From the NCBI RefSeq assembly GCF_009467795.1, contig NZ_WIAX01000008.1, forward strand, positions 1 through 64,000: a DNA stretch of 64,000 nt. Direction: 5' to 3'. A program made the position numbers and the translations under genes. The DNA comes from Nesterenkonia halophila. GTDB taxonomy: Bacteria > Actinomycetota > Actinomycetes > Actinomycetales > Micrococcaceae. Within the stretch, counting starts at the first letter, position 1, and each line of letters starts with the position of its first letter. Shown piece after piece: positions 53,232-62,422 of the stretch. The notes under the pieces are model-generated. The model was not told the DNA's origin. It saw nothing but the letters and a program-made list of their open reading frames with translations, and did no database searches.

Positions 53232-53879
53232 ATGCCTGGTCTCAATGGGTACGAGTTCATCATCCTGGGTGTGCTCGCCGTCGTGCTCCTCGGTCCCGAA
53301 CGCCTGCCCGCCTATGCGCAGACGCTGGCACGGTGGGTGCGTCAGGCGCGCAGCAAGGCCGAGGACGCCAAGGAGTATTTCCGGGAGGAGACCGGCACCG
53401 ACTTCGACGAGGTCGACTGGAAGCGCTATGACCCGCGCCAGTACGACCCGCGGCGCATCATCCGTGAGGCGCTGGCCGAGGACTACGAGGAGACGCGCCG
53501 GGCCGTGACCGAGGTCCGCGACTCGGCCCGCCTGTCCAGCGAGCGGCGCGGGACGGCGGCCGGATCTGCGCGCGGCGCGGCCGGTTCGGGCAGGTCGCGG
53601 AGCACCTCCGGCGGCGCGGCCGCGTCAGGAGCGGCGACGGGCTCCGGCGCGGACGACCCCCGGTCGGTCTTCGGCGGCGCCTCCGCCGCGACGGGCGCGG
53701 CCATGGCGGCCGGTGCCGCCGGGGCGGCCGCGGGCACGACGTCGGAGGGACCCGCCGGCGGCTCGGCGTTGGCCGCCGGGATGGCGGGAGCCGGAGTGCA
53801 GCCGGGCTCGACGAGCGACGACGGCGCCCCCGAGGTCCCGGGACTGCACCCTGCGCCCTTCGACGTCGACGCCACCTGA
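53232..53879 (+). CDS. tatB: TatB-like Sec-independent translocase component
   Basis: 215 residues. The N-terminal helix with GYEFIILGVLAVVLLGPERLPAYAQ and the following amphipathic helix (LARWVRQARSKAEDAKEYF) are typical of TatA/TatB; length and the EETGTDFDEVDWKRYDPRQY block favour TatB. The last 110 residues are Gly/Ala/Ser-rich. It works with TatC, not in this window, to export folded proteins such as the Tat hydrolase at 30.6 kb. TAGATT (53219-53224) ends 7 nt before the ATG. Confidence 0.87.
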   Translation: MPGLNGYEFIILGVLAVVLLGPERLPAYAQTLARWVRQARSKAEDAKEYFREETGTDFDEVDWKRYDPRQYDPRRIIREALAEDYEETRRAVTEVRDSARLSSERRGTAAGSARGAAGSGRSRSTSGGAAASGAATGSGADDPRSVFGGASAATGAAMAAGAAGAAAGTTSEGPAGGSALAAGMAGAGVQPGSTSDDGAPEVPGLHPAPFDVDAT

Positions 53880-53929
53880 GTCGCCGCCGCGGCGTCGCCG
53901 CCGCGAGCCGGACGCCGAGTCGTCGGGGG

Positions 53930-55066
53930 TCAGGCGGGGCCGAAGGGCAGCGAGCGGTCGGCGATGCCGCGCGGACGGTGCGCCAGCGCCGAAGCGATAT
54001 CCCGCAGCGCCGAGCCGGCCGGCGACTCGGGGGCGGAGAGCACCACCGGATCGCCGGCGTCGCCGGCGGAGCGCAGGTCCATGTCCAGCGGCACCGAGCC
54101 CAGCAGCGGGACCTCGGCCCCCAGATCCTCGGTGAGCCTGTCGGCGACGACCTGGCCGCCGCCGGATCCGAAGAGGTCCAGCGAACTGCCGTCGGGCAGG
54201 ACCATCGGAGCCATGTTCTCGATGACCCCGGCGACCTTCTGCTCGGTCTGCGTGCTCAGCCCGCCGGCGCGCTCGGCGATGCCCGAGGCCGCCGCCTGCG
54301 GCGTGGTGACCACCAGCAGCTCCGAGCCGGGCAGCAGCTGGGCCACGGAGATGGCGATGTCGCCGGTCCCCGGCGGCAGGTCCAGCAGCAGCACGTCGAG
54401 ATCGCCGAAGTGGACGTCGGTGAGGAACTGCTCCACCGCCCGGTGCAGCATGGGCCCGCGCCAGGCCACCGCCTGGTTGCCCTCGACGAACATGCCGATG
54501 GAGATGGTCTTCACCCCGTGGGCGACCGGCGGCAGGATCATCTCGTCCAGCCGGGTGGGGGTGTCGGTGATGCCCATCAGCCCGGGCACCGAGAAGCCGT
54601 GGACGTCGGCGTCGACGATGCCGACCTTCAGCCCGTCGGCGGCCATCGCGCAGGCGAGGTTCACCGTCACCGAGGACTTGCCGACTCCACCCTTGCCGGA
54701 GGCCACCGCGTAGACGCGGGTCAGGCTGTCGGGCTGGGCGAAGTGGTTGATCTTGCCGCCCTCGCCGCGCAGGTCCTCCTTCAGTCGGGCGCGCTCCTCG
54801 GGGGTCATCACGTCCAGATGGACCCGGGCGGTGGAGACCCCCTCGGCGCGCACCGCCGCGGCGGTGACGTCGTCGGTGATCGTCTGCTGCTTCGGGCAGG
54901 CGGCGATGGTCAGCTTGACGGTCACATCGGCGACGCCCTCGCCGTCCACGGCGACGTCGCCGACCATTCCCAGCTGGGTGATCGGCAGGCGCAGCTCGGG
55001 GTCCATGACCTGGGCGAGGTGGCGGCGGATGCTGCCGGTGATGTCAGTGGCGGTCGGATCAGGCAC
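53930..55066 (-). CDS. mrp: Mrp/NBP35-family P-loop ATPase (Fe-S carrier)
   Basis: 378 residues. The N-terminal DUF59 domain (VMDPELRLPITQLGMVGDV) is joined to a MinD-like ATPase with the deviant Walker A GKGGVGKSSVTVNLAC, then DADVHGFSVPGLMGI and LLDLPPGTGDIAISVAQLLP. It carries iron-sulfur clusters to target proteins. The CxxC seen in many Mrp proteins is missing in the C-terminal part. It starts with GTG; TAGACT (revcomp at 55073-55078) ends 6 nt before it, a leaderless layout. It converges with tatB. Confidence 0.93.
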   Translation of the reverse strand: MPDPTATDITGSIRRHLAQVMDPELRLPITQLGMVGDVAVDGEGVADVTVKLTIAACPKQQTITDDVTAAAVRAEGVSTARVHLDVMTPEERARLKEDLRGEGGKINHFAQPDSLTRVYAVASGKGGVGKSSVTVNLACAMAADGLKVGIVDADVHGFSVPGLMGITDTPTRLDEMILPPVAHGVKTISIGMFVEGNQAVAWRGPMLHRAVEQFLTDVHFGDLDVLLLDLPPGTGDIAISVAQLLPGSELLVVTTPQAAASGIAERAGGLSTQTEQKVAGVIENMAPMVLPDGSSLDLFGSGGGQVVADRLTEDLGAEVPLLGSVPLDMDLRSAGDAGDPVVLSAPESPAGSALRDIASALAHRPRGIADRSLPFGPA

Positions 55067-55075
55067 CGTCCCAGT

Positions 55076-55885
55076 CTAGGCGTCCGAGCCGCCGTCGGTG
55101 GAGGGGACTCCGGGGCGGGTCCACTGTGCGGTCGGACGCCCCGGACGTTCCCCATGGTCGCCGACGCCGACGGCGCGACCGGAGACGTCGGTGCGCAGGA
55201 AGCTGTGCGTCGGATCCTGCGGCCAGCCGGCCGGGGAATCCTCCCAGACCTCCTGGCGGCCGTAGGGGGTGAGATCGAGGAGGTCCAGTGTCGAGAGCTT
55301 CTCCACCCCGCGGCCCGTCGTCGAGTAGGTCAGGAACACCCGGTTCCTCCGCCGCAGATAGCAGGTGATGTGCCCGCCGCCGCCCACGGCCGGATCCTCG
55401 ACCTGCTGGTTGGAGTACCAGGGGTGGGTGTAGTCCATGAAGGTGCGGAACCGGGCCAGTTCCTCATAGGGCCCGTCGCCGAAGACGGCGAAGCTCACTC
55501 CGCGGGCGTTCAGATAGGGCCAGGCATCGCGGATGTTCCAGAGATTGTGCGTGCAGCCCTCGCACTGTCGGTCGAAGGGCTCGCCGTCGTAGAACATGTG
55601 TCGATAGACGATCAGCTGCTCGCGCCCGTCGAAGACGTCGACCAGCGGGGTCGGGCCCTCGGGGCCGACGAGCTCCACCGGGGCGACCTCGGTCATCGGC
55701 AGTCGCCGGCGCTCCGCGGCGATCGCGTCGCCCTCTCGCGTGTGGGCCTTCTCGCGCAGCAGCAGGGCCTCCCGGCGACGGCGCCAGGTCTCGCGGTCGA
55801 CGACCGGGGGAACCGCCTCGCCGTCCTCACCATGCCCGTCGGCGCCCGGGTGCTCAGGTGTGCCCGCGTCTCGTCCGCCGCTCAT
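55076..55885 (-). CDS. DUF899 thioredoxin-like protein
   Basis: 269 residues. DUF899 features: WRRRREALLLREKAHTREGD, LPMTEVAPVEL, LIVYRHMFYDGEPFDRQCEG (with Cys) then CTHNLWNI, and VFLTYSTTGRGVEKLSTLDL. The family has a thioredoxin-like fold; its reaction is unknown. GGAGG precedes the ATG at 5 nt. It lies just upstream of the mrp start on the same strand but mrp has its own -10. Confidence 0.87.
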   Translation of the reverse strand: MSGGRDAGTPEHPGADGHGEDGEAVPPVVDRETWRRRREALLLREKAHTREGDAIAAERRRLPMTEVAPVELVGPEGPTPLVDVFDGREQLIVYRHMFYDGEPFDRQCEGCTHNLWNIRDAWPYLNARGVSFAVFGDGPYEELARFRTFMDYTHPWYSNQQVEDPAVGGGGHITCYLRRRNRVFLTYSTTGRGVEKLSTLDLLDLTPYGRQEVWEDSPAGWPQDPTHSFLRTDVSGRAVGVGDHGERPGRPTAQWTRPGVPSTDGGSDA

Positions 55886-56028
55886 CGTGACCTCCCGCCG
55901 TGGGCCCGCACCGGTGACGAGCCCGATCGAGGCCTTCAGTCTCGCGCGGCGACCCGTGGGGAGTCACCCCTGGGGCCGCCGCGCGGACCGCCGGACGCCG
56001 CCTCGCAGCACCCGCGATGTTCAGTCGC

Positions 56029-56961
56029 TCACGGGATCGTGTAGCCGGCGGCCCGGGTGAGCTCGTACCACTCTGCGCGGGTAAGCGGGATCTCGGAGCC
56101 CTGGGCGGCTCCGGCGACGCGCTCCGGCGACGTCGTGCCCAGCACCACCTGCATGTCCGCCGGGTGGCGGGTGATCCAGGCGGTCGCGATCGCGATGGGC
56201 GGCACGTCGTAGGCGGCCGCCAGCCGATCGACGACGGCGTTCAGCTCCGGGTAGCGGTCCGAGCCGAGGAAAGGGCCGTCGAAGAAGCCCGCCTGGAACG
56301 GCGACCAGGCCTGCACGGTGATGTCGTGCAGCCGGCAGTAGTCCAGCAGGCCGTCGTCGCGGCTGACCGACTGATCGAGGTTCTGCATGTTCGCCGCCAC
56401 GCCCTGGGCGATCAGCGGCGCGTGGGTGATCGACAGCTGCACCTGGTTGGCGATGATCGGCTCGTCGACGTACTTCCGGAGCAGATCGATCTGCCGCGGG
56501 GTGTGATTGGAGACGCCGAAGGCGCGCACCTTGCCGGAGGACTTCAGCTCATCGAAGGCCGCGGCGACCTCCTCGGGCTCGACCAGCGCATCGGGGCGGT
56601 GCAGCAGCAGGATGTCGATGTAGTCGGTGTCCAGGGCCTCCAGCGAGCCCTCGACGGAGGAGACCAGGTGCTCGCGGCTGAAGTCGAAGTACGGCCCTTC
56701 GCGGACGATGCCGGCCTTGGTCTGGAGGGTCCACTCCTCGCGCTCCGAGGGGGTCAGCTGGGTCGCCTCGGCGAAGCGGCGCTCGCAGCCGTGCAGCTCG
56801 GCGCCGTAGACGTCGGCGTGGTCGAGGAAGGTGATGCCGGACTCGCGGGCGGTGCGCACCAGCTCGCGGACCTCGTCGTCGGTCTTCTCCTGGATGCGCA
56901 TCAGGCCCTGGACGATGTTCGGGGCGGGCAGGCGGACGTCGGGCATGTCGATGGTCTTCAT
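56029..56961 (-). CDS. Aldo/keto reductase (YdhF-like)
   Basis: 310 residues, TIM-barrel. Catalytic tetrad: the aspartate and tyrosine in FLDHADVYGAELHGCERRF, the lysine in LQTKAGIVREG and the histidine in DILLLHRPDALVEPEEVA. NADPH is bound near VLGTTSPERVAGAAQG. It reduces carbonyl compounds; substrate unknown. Closest in style to the YdhF subgroup. GAGGAGACCTG precedes the ATG. It lies 87 bp after the second reductase and may share its transcript. Confidence 0.9.
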   Translation of the reverse strand: MKTIDMPDVRLPAPNIVQGLMRIQEKTDDEVRELVRTARESGITFLDHADVYGAELHGCERRFAEATQLTPSEREEWTLQTKAGIVREGPYFDFSREHLVSSVEGSLEALDTDYIDILLLHRPDALVEPEEVAAAFDELKSSGKVRAFGVSNHTPRQIDLLRKYVDEPIIANQVQLSITHAPLIAQGVAANMQNLDQSVSRDDGLLDYCRLHDITVQAWSPFQAGFFDGPFLGSDRYPELNAVVDRLAAAYDVPPIAIATAWITRHPADMQVVLGTTSPERVAGAAQGSEIPLTRAEWYELTRAAGYTIP

Positions 56962-57048
56962 CAGGTCTCCTCGGGGATCTCGCGGTGGTCGTGCGGGACA
57001 GGTCAGGGTGCAGGTCAGAGGGTCGGACGGGGCCGGAGGGCCCGGCGG

Positions 57049-57909
57049 TCAGGAGGCGGAGAGCCGGGCGAGCTGCTCGGCGCTCAGCGTCAGCTCCGCC
57101 GCGACGGCCGAGCTGCGCACGCTCTCCGGCCGCGAGGCGCCCGGGATGGGCACGACGACGTCGGCCAGCGAGAGCTCCCAGGCCAGCGTCACCTGCTGCG
57201 GCGAGGCGCCGGTCTCCTCGGCGACGGCGGCGAGCTCCGCGTGGTTCGCCGCCAGGTCGGCGGCGTTGGCGATGCCGCCCAGCGGACTCCACGGCAGGAA
57301 GGCCACGTCCTTCTCGGCGCAGCGCCGCAGCTCCTCCTCGGAGGAGCGGAAGCGCGGGGAGAACTGATTCTGCACCGACGCGAGCCGGCCGCCGAGGACC
57401 TCGTCGGCCTCGTCGATCTGCGACAGGTTCGCGTTCGAGATCCCCGCCATGCGGATCACCCCCTCGTCGAGCAGCTCGACCAGCGCGCCGATCGACTCGG
57501 CGTAGGGGACCTCCGGGTCGGGGCGGTGGAACTGGTGCAGGCCGATGGCCTCGACGCCGAGGCGGCGCGCGGACTCCTTCGCCGCGGCCTTGAGATGCTC
57601 GGGGCGGCCGTCCTGGGTCCAGGTGCCGTCTCCCGGGCGCAGGTGTCCGGCCTTCGTGGCGACCAGCACCTCGTCGGCGTCGGAGCCGCGGCTGCTGAGC
57701 GCTGCGGCGATGAGCTCCTCGTTGTGACCGGCCTCACCGGCGTCGCGGTGGTAGGCGTCGGCGGTGTCGATGAACGTGACGCCGGCGTCGAGCGCGGCGT
57801 GGACGGTGCGGATCGCCTGATCGCGGTCCGGGCGGCCCTCGATGGACAGCGGCATGCCGCCGAGTCCGATGGCCGAGACGGACCGGTCGCCGATTCTGCG
57901 GGTCTGCAT
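57049..57909 (-). CDS. Aldo/keto reductase
   Basis: 286 residues. Tetrad: FIDTADAYHR (Asp, Tyr), LVATKAGHLRPG (Lys) and LHQFHRPDPEVPYAESI (His). NADP-binding end: VVVPIPGASRPESVRSS. The start is ATG with GGAGGAGAAGAG upstream; the very long frame beyond it is antisense to the LysR gene. It is divergent from LysR across a 169-bp gap with a clear LysR-type box. Confidence 0.9.
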   Translation of the reverse strand: MQTRRIGDRSVSAIGLGGMPLSIEGRPDRDQAIRTVHAALDAGVTFIDTADAYHRDAGEAGHNEELIAAALSSRGSDADEVLVATKAGHLRPGDGTWTQDGRPEHLKAAAKESARRLGVEAIGLHQFHRPDPEVPYAESIGALVELLDEGVIRMAGISNANLSQIDEADEVLGGRLASVQNQFSPRFRSSEEELRRCAEKDVAFLPWSPLGGIANAADLAANHAELAAVAEETGASPQQVTLAWELSLADVVVPIPGASRPESVRSSAVAAELTLSAEQLARLSAS

Positions 57910-58023
57910 GGGGCTCTTCTCCTCCGGGGTCGGGGCGCGCGCCGGCCGGCGACGTCGCGTCGAGGCTGAGGATGCGGCCGCGAGTGGAGTCCTCGGCGTG
58001 CCGTGTGTCACTCTATGGAGGCT

Positions 58024-58046
58024 CGATTGAGAAAGTCCAACAATCG
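58024..58046. promoter_or_regulatory. LysR-type box (T-N11-A) between reductase and lysR
   Basis: CGATTG (58024-58029) and CAATCG (58041-58046) are perfect 6-bp arms with an 11-bp spacer, the classical LysR-family site. It is 33 bp from the lysR ATG and 115 bp from the reductase ATG. It fits autorepression of lysR and activation of the reductases. Confidence 0.65.
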
Positions 58047-58078
58047 CCGGCACTGGACGGCAGAAGCAGGAGCGATCA

Positions 58079-58981
58079 ATGGATCTGCGGCAGATGGAGT
58101 ATCTGCTGGCGCTGGCCGAGGAGCGGCACTTCACCCGGGCCGCCGAGCTGGTGGGCATCTCGCAGTCGGGCTTCTCCGCGGCGATCCGCGGGCTGGAGGA
58201 AGAGCTGGGCACCGCACTCTTCGACCGGACCACCCGACGGGTGGTGCCCACTGAGGCCGGCGCGGCGCTGCTGCCCCATGCCCGCCGCCTGCTCGCCGAG
58301 GCCGCCGACGCCCGCGACACGGTGGTCACCGCCAGTCGCGCGGTGACCGGCCGACTGCGCCTCGGCTCCGAGCAGTGTCTCGGGGTGGTCGACGTCGTCG
58401 CGCTGCTCGAACGCTTCCACCGGCGCCACCCGAATGTGGAGATCGAGTTCACCCAGACCGGCTCGCAGGACCTGCTGGCCATGCTGCGCGCCGAGGCGCT
58501 CGACGTCGCCTTCGTGGCCGGCGACCGGCATCTGGATCCGCTGCCGCACCGTCGACTGGGGGAGGAGCAGCTGGTGCTGCTCGCCGCTCCGGAGCATCCG
58601 CTGGTCGCCGGCCGCGGTCCGCTGGCACGTCGCGAGCTCGCCGACGCAGAGTTCGTCGACTTCAACGACTCCTGGGCGATCCGCGCGCTCAACGAATCGG
58701 CCTTCGGCGATCAGGGCATCACCCGCCGGGTGCGCTGCGCGGTCAACGACGTGCACACGCTGCTGGACCTGGTGCGCCGCGGGCTCGGCGTCGCGGTGGT
58801 GCCGCGGCACGTCGCCGCCAAGCCGCAGGCGGCCCCGCTGGCGGCGCGGCCGCTGGCGACCGACGCGCCGACGTGGACGGTCTCGGCGGTGTCCACCTCC
58901 TGGGATCGCGTCGAGGCGCCGGCGACGCATCTGCTCGAGCTGCTCGACGACGCCCCGGCGTGCGGGACGGAGGCCGCCTGA
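58079..58981 (+). CDS. LysR-family transcriptional regulator
   Basis: 300 residues. The N-terminal winged helix reads MDLRQMEYLLALAEERHFTR then AAELVGISQSGFSAAIRGLE. The C-terminal two-lobed effector domain has RLRLGSEQCLGVVDVVALLE and FNDSWAIRALNESAFG. It is divergent from the two aldo/keto reductases and probably controls them; the effector is unknown. AGGAG precedes the ATG at a normal distance. Confidence 0.92.
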   Translation: MDLRQMEYLLALAEERHFTRAAELVGISQSGFSAAIRGLEEELGTALFDRTTRRVVPTEAGAALLPHARRLLAEAADARDTVVTASRAVTGRLRLGSEQCLGVVDVVALLERFHRRHPNVEIEFTQTGSQDLLAMLRAEALDVAFVAGDRHLDPLPHRRLGEEQLVLLAAPEHPLVAGRGPLARRELADAEFVDFNDSWAIRALNESAFGDQGITRRVRCAVNDVHTLLDLVRRGLGVAVVPRHVAAKPQAAPLAARPLATDAPTWTVSAVSTSWDRVEAPATHLLELLDDAPACGTEAA

Positions 58982-59098
58982 GCACGGATCGGCACGACGG
59001 CGCGGCGGCGTGACGGGACGACGGCACGCCGGTGCGCCCTGTGCGAACGTCCGGGGCCGCGGCGCGCGTCGGGTGCCGCGACCCGGCACAATGGGGCC

Positions 59099-60043
59099 AT
59101 GGCGATGAACGCATCCATGACTCCCCAGCAGGCCGGCGGCCTGCCGCGCGGCGAGCTGCTGGGCCGCTACCGCACGTACGAGGAGGCCCAGCAGGTGGTG
59201 GACCACCTGGCCGCGTCCGAGGGCTTCGACGTCAAGATGCTGACCATCGTGGGCAATGACCTGCGGTCGGTCGAGCACATCCGCAGCCGACTGTCCTACC
59301 CGCGGGTCGCCGGCGCCGGCGCGGCGCAGGGGGCGATGTTCGGCGCCTTCATCGGCTTCCTGATGTACCTCTTCGGCCCGCAGGCGAATCCGCTGGACAT
59401 CCTCTTCGCCGTGCTGCTCGGCAGCGCGGTGTGGATGATCGTCGGGGTGATCGGCTACGCGGTGCGCCGCGGGCGGCGGGACTTCGCCTCCTCCTCGCAG
59501 CTGGTGGCGACCTCCTTCGACGTCGTCTGCTCCTTCGACGCCGCCGGCCACGCCCGGCGGCTCATGCAGGGCGTCGGGGTCTCCAGCATGCAGCCGGCGC
59601 CGGGCCCGCAGGCGCCGGTGCAGCAGCCGGCTCCCGGCCCGCAGCAGCCCGTGCCCGGCCAGCCGGGCGCCCAGTCCGGTCCGGACCGCGGACAGCCCGA
59701 GGGCGCTCCGGCGGCGCAGGCCGCGGAGCCGCGGGCCGGCTACGGCGATCTGCCCGACGGCCGGCCGCGCTACGGGGTGCGGACCACCAGCGCCTCGAGC
59801 GCGAGCAGCGCGACGAGCGCCGCGCCCGCCGCCGAGCAGCAGGAACCGGGGACGCAGACGTCGGAGCAGCAGACATCGGAGCAGACGCCGTCCGAGTCCG
59901 CCGAGCCGTCCGCCCCGCAGGACGTGGAACAGCCCGTCACGCGGGACGCCTCGTCGCAGCAGGATGTGCCGACGCAGCAGCCTGCCTCGTCGCAGCAGGC
60001 ATCTCCGCAGGACGGGGAGTCCTCCGAGGAGACCACCCGCTGA
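59099..60043 (+). CDS. General stress protein (GSP17M/YflT-like) with disordered tail
   Basis: 314 residues. The first 160 match the actinobacterial general-stress membrane protein: YRTYEEAQQVVDHLAASEGFD, a glycine-rich helix (AAQGAMFGAFIGFLMYLFG), a second helix, and SFDVVCSFDAAGHARRLMQG. The last 150 residues are Gln/Pro/Ser-rich and low in complexity (many SSQQ, PGPQ and EQT units). Function unknown. CACAAT ends 6 nt before the ATG, close to the leaderless pattern seen elsewhere here. Confidence 0.83.
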   Translation: MAMNASMTPQQAGGLPRGELLGRYRTYEEAQQVVDHLAASEGFDVKMLTIVGNDLRSVEHIRSRLSYPRVAGAGAAQGAMFGAFIGFLMYLFGPQANPLDILFAVLLGSAVWMIVGVIGYAVRRGRRDFASSSQLVATSFDVVCSFDAAGHARRLMQGVGVSSMQPAPGPQAPVQQPAPGPQQPVPGQPGAQSGPDRGQPEGAPAAQAAEPRAGYGDLPDGRPRYGVRTTSASSASSATSAAPAAEQQEPGTQTSEQQTSEQTPSESAEPSAPQDVEQPVTRDASSQQDVPTQQPASSQQASPQDGESSEETTR

Positions 60044-60199
60044 GTGGTCGATTCTGACGACATCTCGGTCCGACACGCCGCGTCGAGCCCGCCGGATGCC
60101 GCCATTCGTGACCACTCGACCTCGCCACACCATGAGCTCGTGACCACGTCATTTCGGGATCACGTCAGATCGCGACCCCGCGACGTCGCGGCGGGGGCG

Positions 60200-60472
60200 T
60201 CACGCTTCGGAGCGCCCGCGCCCGGTCAGGGCCTGCCAGAGGAAGGCGACGATCACGCCGCCGGCGATCGCGAAGATCCAGGTGCCCAGGTCGAAGAACG
60301 ACTCGCCGATGCCGACGCCGAAGAGCGCCGAGGCGAGGAATCCGCCGAGCATCGCGCCCAGCACGCCGGTGATCAGTGCGGCGATCCAGCCGCCGGGCTG
60401 CTTCCCCGGCAGGATGGCGCGGGCGATCGCTCCGGCGATCAGTCCCAGGATGAGCCAGCCGATGATGCCCAC
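60200..60472 (-). CDS. GlsB/YeaQ/YmgE-family membrane protein
   Basis: 90 residues with three helices: VGIIGWLILGLIAGAIARAIL, GGWIAALITGVLGAMLGGFL and LGTWIFAIAGGVIVAFLWQA. The small Tag/GlsB stress-response membrane family has this size and the motif PGKQPGGWIAALITGVLGA. The start is GTG with GGGAGG 5 nt upstream; upstream in-frame sequence is not homologous. The 156-bp gap between this gene and the stress-protein gene holds no clear site. Confidence 0.87.
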   Translation of the reverse strand: MGIIGWLILGLIAGAIARAILPGKQPGGWIAALITGVLGAMLGGFLASALFGVGIGESFFDLGTWIFAIAGGVIVAFLWQALTGRGRSEA

Positions 60473-60651
60473 AGGAGCCTCCCTCCGCTCGATGCGACCC
60501 CGGAGAGATGGTCGAGGGTCGCCGATGGGGTCAGCATACGGCCCCGCCCCGGCGCACCGGGAAGGCCTGCGGGCCGGTGACGTGCGCGGACGCGGCCGTC
60601 GTGCGACTCCTGCGCAGTCAGCGGCCGCGTCCGTCGAGACCCGGCGCCGGG

Positions 60652-62343
60652 TCAGCCGCGGGCGCCGGCCTGGACCTCGCGCATCCAGGCCTCGACGTCG
60701 TCGGGCTTCCGCGGAAGCTCCGCGGAGAGGTTCTCCGCGCCGTCGGCGGTGACCAGCACATCGTCCTCGATGCGCACACCGATGCCGCGGAACTCCTCCG
60801 GCACGGCGAGGTCCTCGGCCTTGAAGTACAGCCCCGGCTCGATGGTGAAGACCATGCCCGGCTCCAGCACGCCGTCCAGGTACAGGTCCCGCTTGGCTTG
60901 GGCGCAGTCGTGGACGTCCAGGCCCAGGTGGTGGCTGGTGCCGTGCGGCATCCACCGGCGGTGGTGCTGGCCGGAGTCGGCCAGGACCACCTCCAGCGGC
61001 TCCGGCAGCAGGCCCCACGAGTCCAGGTGCCCGGCGAGCACGGTCACTGCGGTGCGGTGGACATCGCGGAAGCGGATCCCCGGGCGCACGACGGCGAAGG
61101 CGGCGTCGGCGGCGGCCAGCACGGCCTCGTAGACCTTCCGCTGGACGGGGGCGTAGGTGCCGTTCACCGGCAGGGTGCGGGTGATGTCGGCGGTGTAGAG
61201 CGAGTCGGCCTCCACCCCGGCGTCCAGCAGCAGCATCTCGCCGTCGCGGACGGCGCCGGTGTTGCGGATCCAGTGCAGCACGGTGGCATTGTTGCCGCTG
61301 GCGGCGATCGTGTCGTAGCCGAGGTCGTTGCCCTCCAGCCGCGCCCGGGAGAAGAAGGCGCCCTCGACCACGCGCTCGCCGCGGGAGTGGCCGACGGCGC
61401 GCGGCAGCGCCGAGACGACGTCCTCGAAGCCGGCGATCGTCGAGCGCACCGACTCGCGCAGCTGTGCGATCTCCCAGTCGTCCTTGACCAGCCGCAGCTC
61501 GGAGAGCTCCTCGGCCAGCTCGGCGTCGGTGGCGTCGGAGGCCTCCAGATCCATGCCCGTGTTGATCCGCGAGGTGTCGACCAGGGCGTCGACGTCGAAG
61601 TCCACCTCGCGCAGCAGCCGGATGCGGGTGCCGCCGAGCTCGGCGGGGCCGGCATCCTTGGTCACCGCGACCTCCAGCTGGGAGACGTCGGCAGTGCGCA
61701 TCCCCAGCCGCTGACGGAACTCCTCCAGGTCCGGGCGCGAGCCGATCCAGAACTCGCCGGAGCGGGCGTCGGCGTAGAACTCTTCGGTGTCGCGGCCGGC
61801 CATCGGCTTGAAGTACAGCGTGGACTCATGGTCGGAGCCGTCGTCGCCGGCGCCCTCCTCGACCGGTTCGAGGACGAGCGCGGCATGCGGCTCGTGGTCC
61901 AGGCCCAGTCCGGTGAGGTGGGCGAAGGCCGAGTGCGGGCGGAAGCGGTAGTCGGTGTCGTTCGAGCGGACCTTCAGCGGGCCGGCCGGGATCACCAGGC
62001 GCTCGCCGGTGTGGTTCCGGGAGACGCGGGCGCGGCGGCGCGCGGCATGGTCGGCCACCGCGTCGCGGGCATGCTCGACCTGCTCGGCCGGCGCCCAGTG
62101 GGAGGCCATGAACTCCTTGAAGGCCTGCGAGGTCGGCTTCTGCGACCGGTTCGACCCGCGCTCCTCGAGGGGCTGACCCTCGGCGTCGGCGGCCTCGTCG
62201 GAGGCAGTCTCCTGGTCCGGGCCCGCGGGGGTGAGCGTGGTCCGCTCGACGGAGGAGACGACGTCGAACTCCTCCGCGGGGCCGGCCGATCCGGCGGACT
62301 CGGAGGACTCGTGGGAAGACGGATGATTCTGCGAACTGACCAT
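60652..62343 (-). CDS. pepP: Xaa-Pro aminopeptidase (M24B, PepP type)
   Basis: 563 residues. Metal ligands: two aspartates in LLDAGVEADSLYTADITRTL, the histidine in HGTSHHLGLDVHD, and the glutamates in MVFTIEPGLYF and GIGVRIEDDVLVT. It removes the first residue from peptides with proline in position two. About 70 acidic residues precede the fold, longer than in E. coli PepP. CAGACT (revcomp at 62351-62356) ends 7 nt before the ATG, a near match to the leaderless -10. Confidence 0.92.
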   Translation of the reverse strand: MVSSQNHPSSHESSESAGSAGPAEEFDVVSSVERTTLTPAGPDQETASDEAADAEGQPLEERGSNRSQKPTSQAFKEFMASHWAPAEQVEHARDAVADHAARRRARVSRNHTGERLVIPAGPLKVRSNDTDYRFRPHSAFAHLTGLGLDHEPHAALVLEPVEEGAGDDGSDHESTLYFKPMAGRDTEEFYADARSGEFWIGSRPDLEEFRQRLGMRTADVSQLEVAVTKDAGPAELGGTRIRLLREVDFDVDALVDTSRINTGMDLEASDATDAELAEELSELRLVKDDWEIAQLRESVRSTIAGFEDVVSALPRAVGHSRGERVVEGAFFSRARLEGNDLGYDTIAASGNNATVLHWIRNTGAVRDGEMLLLDAGVEADSLYTADITRTLPVNGTYAPVQRKVYEAVLAAADAAFAVVRPGIRFRDVHRTAVTVLAGHLDSWGLLPEPLEVVLADSGQHHRRWMPHGTSHHLGLDVHDCAQAKRDLYLDGVLEPGMVFTIEPGLYFKAEDLAVPEEFRGIGVRIEDDVLVTADGAENLSAELPRKPDDVEAWMREVQAGARG

Positions 62344-62422
62344 GCTCCATAGTCTGTCACTTCGGTGCGCGCGGTCCCACCGGGGCAGTCCCGCCGGCGC
62401 GGGGTCGGCCTGGCTCGTCGTG

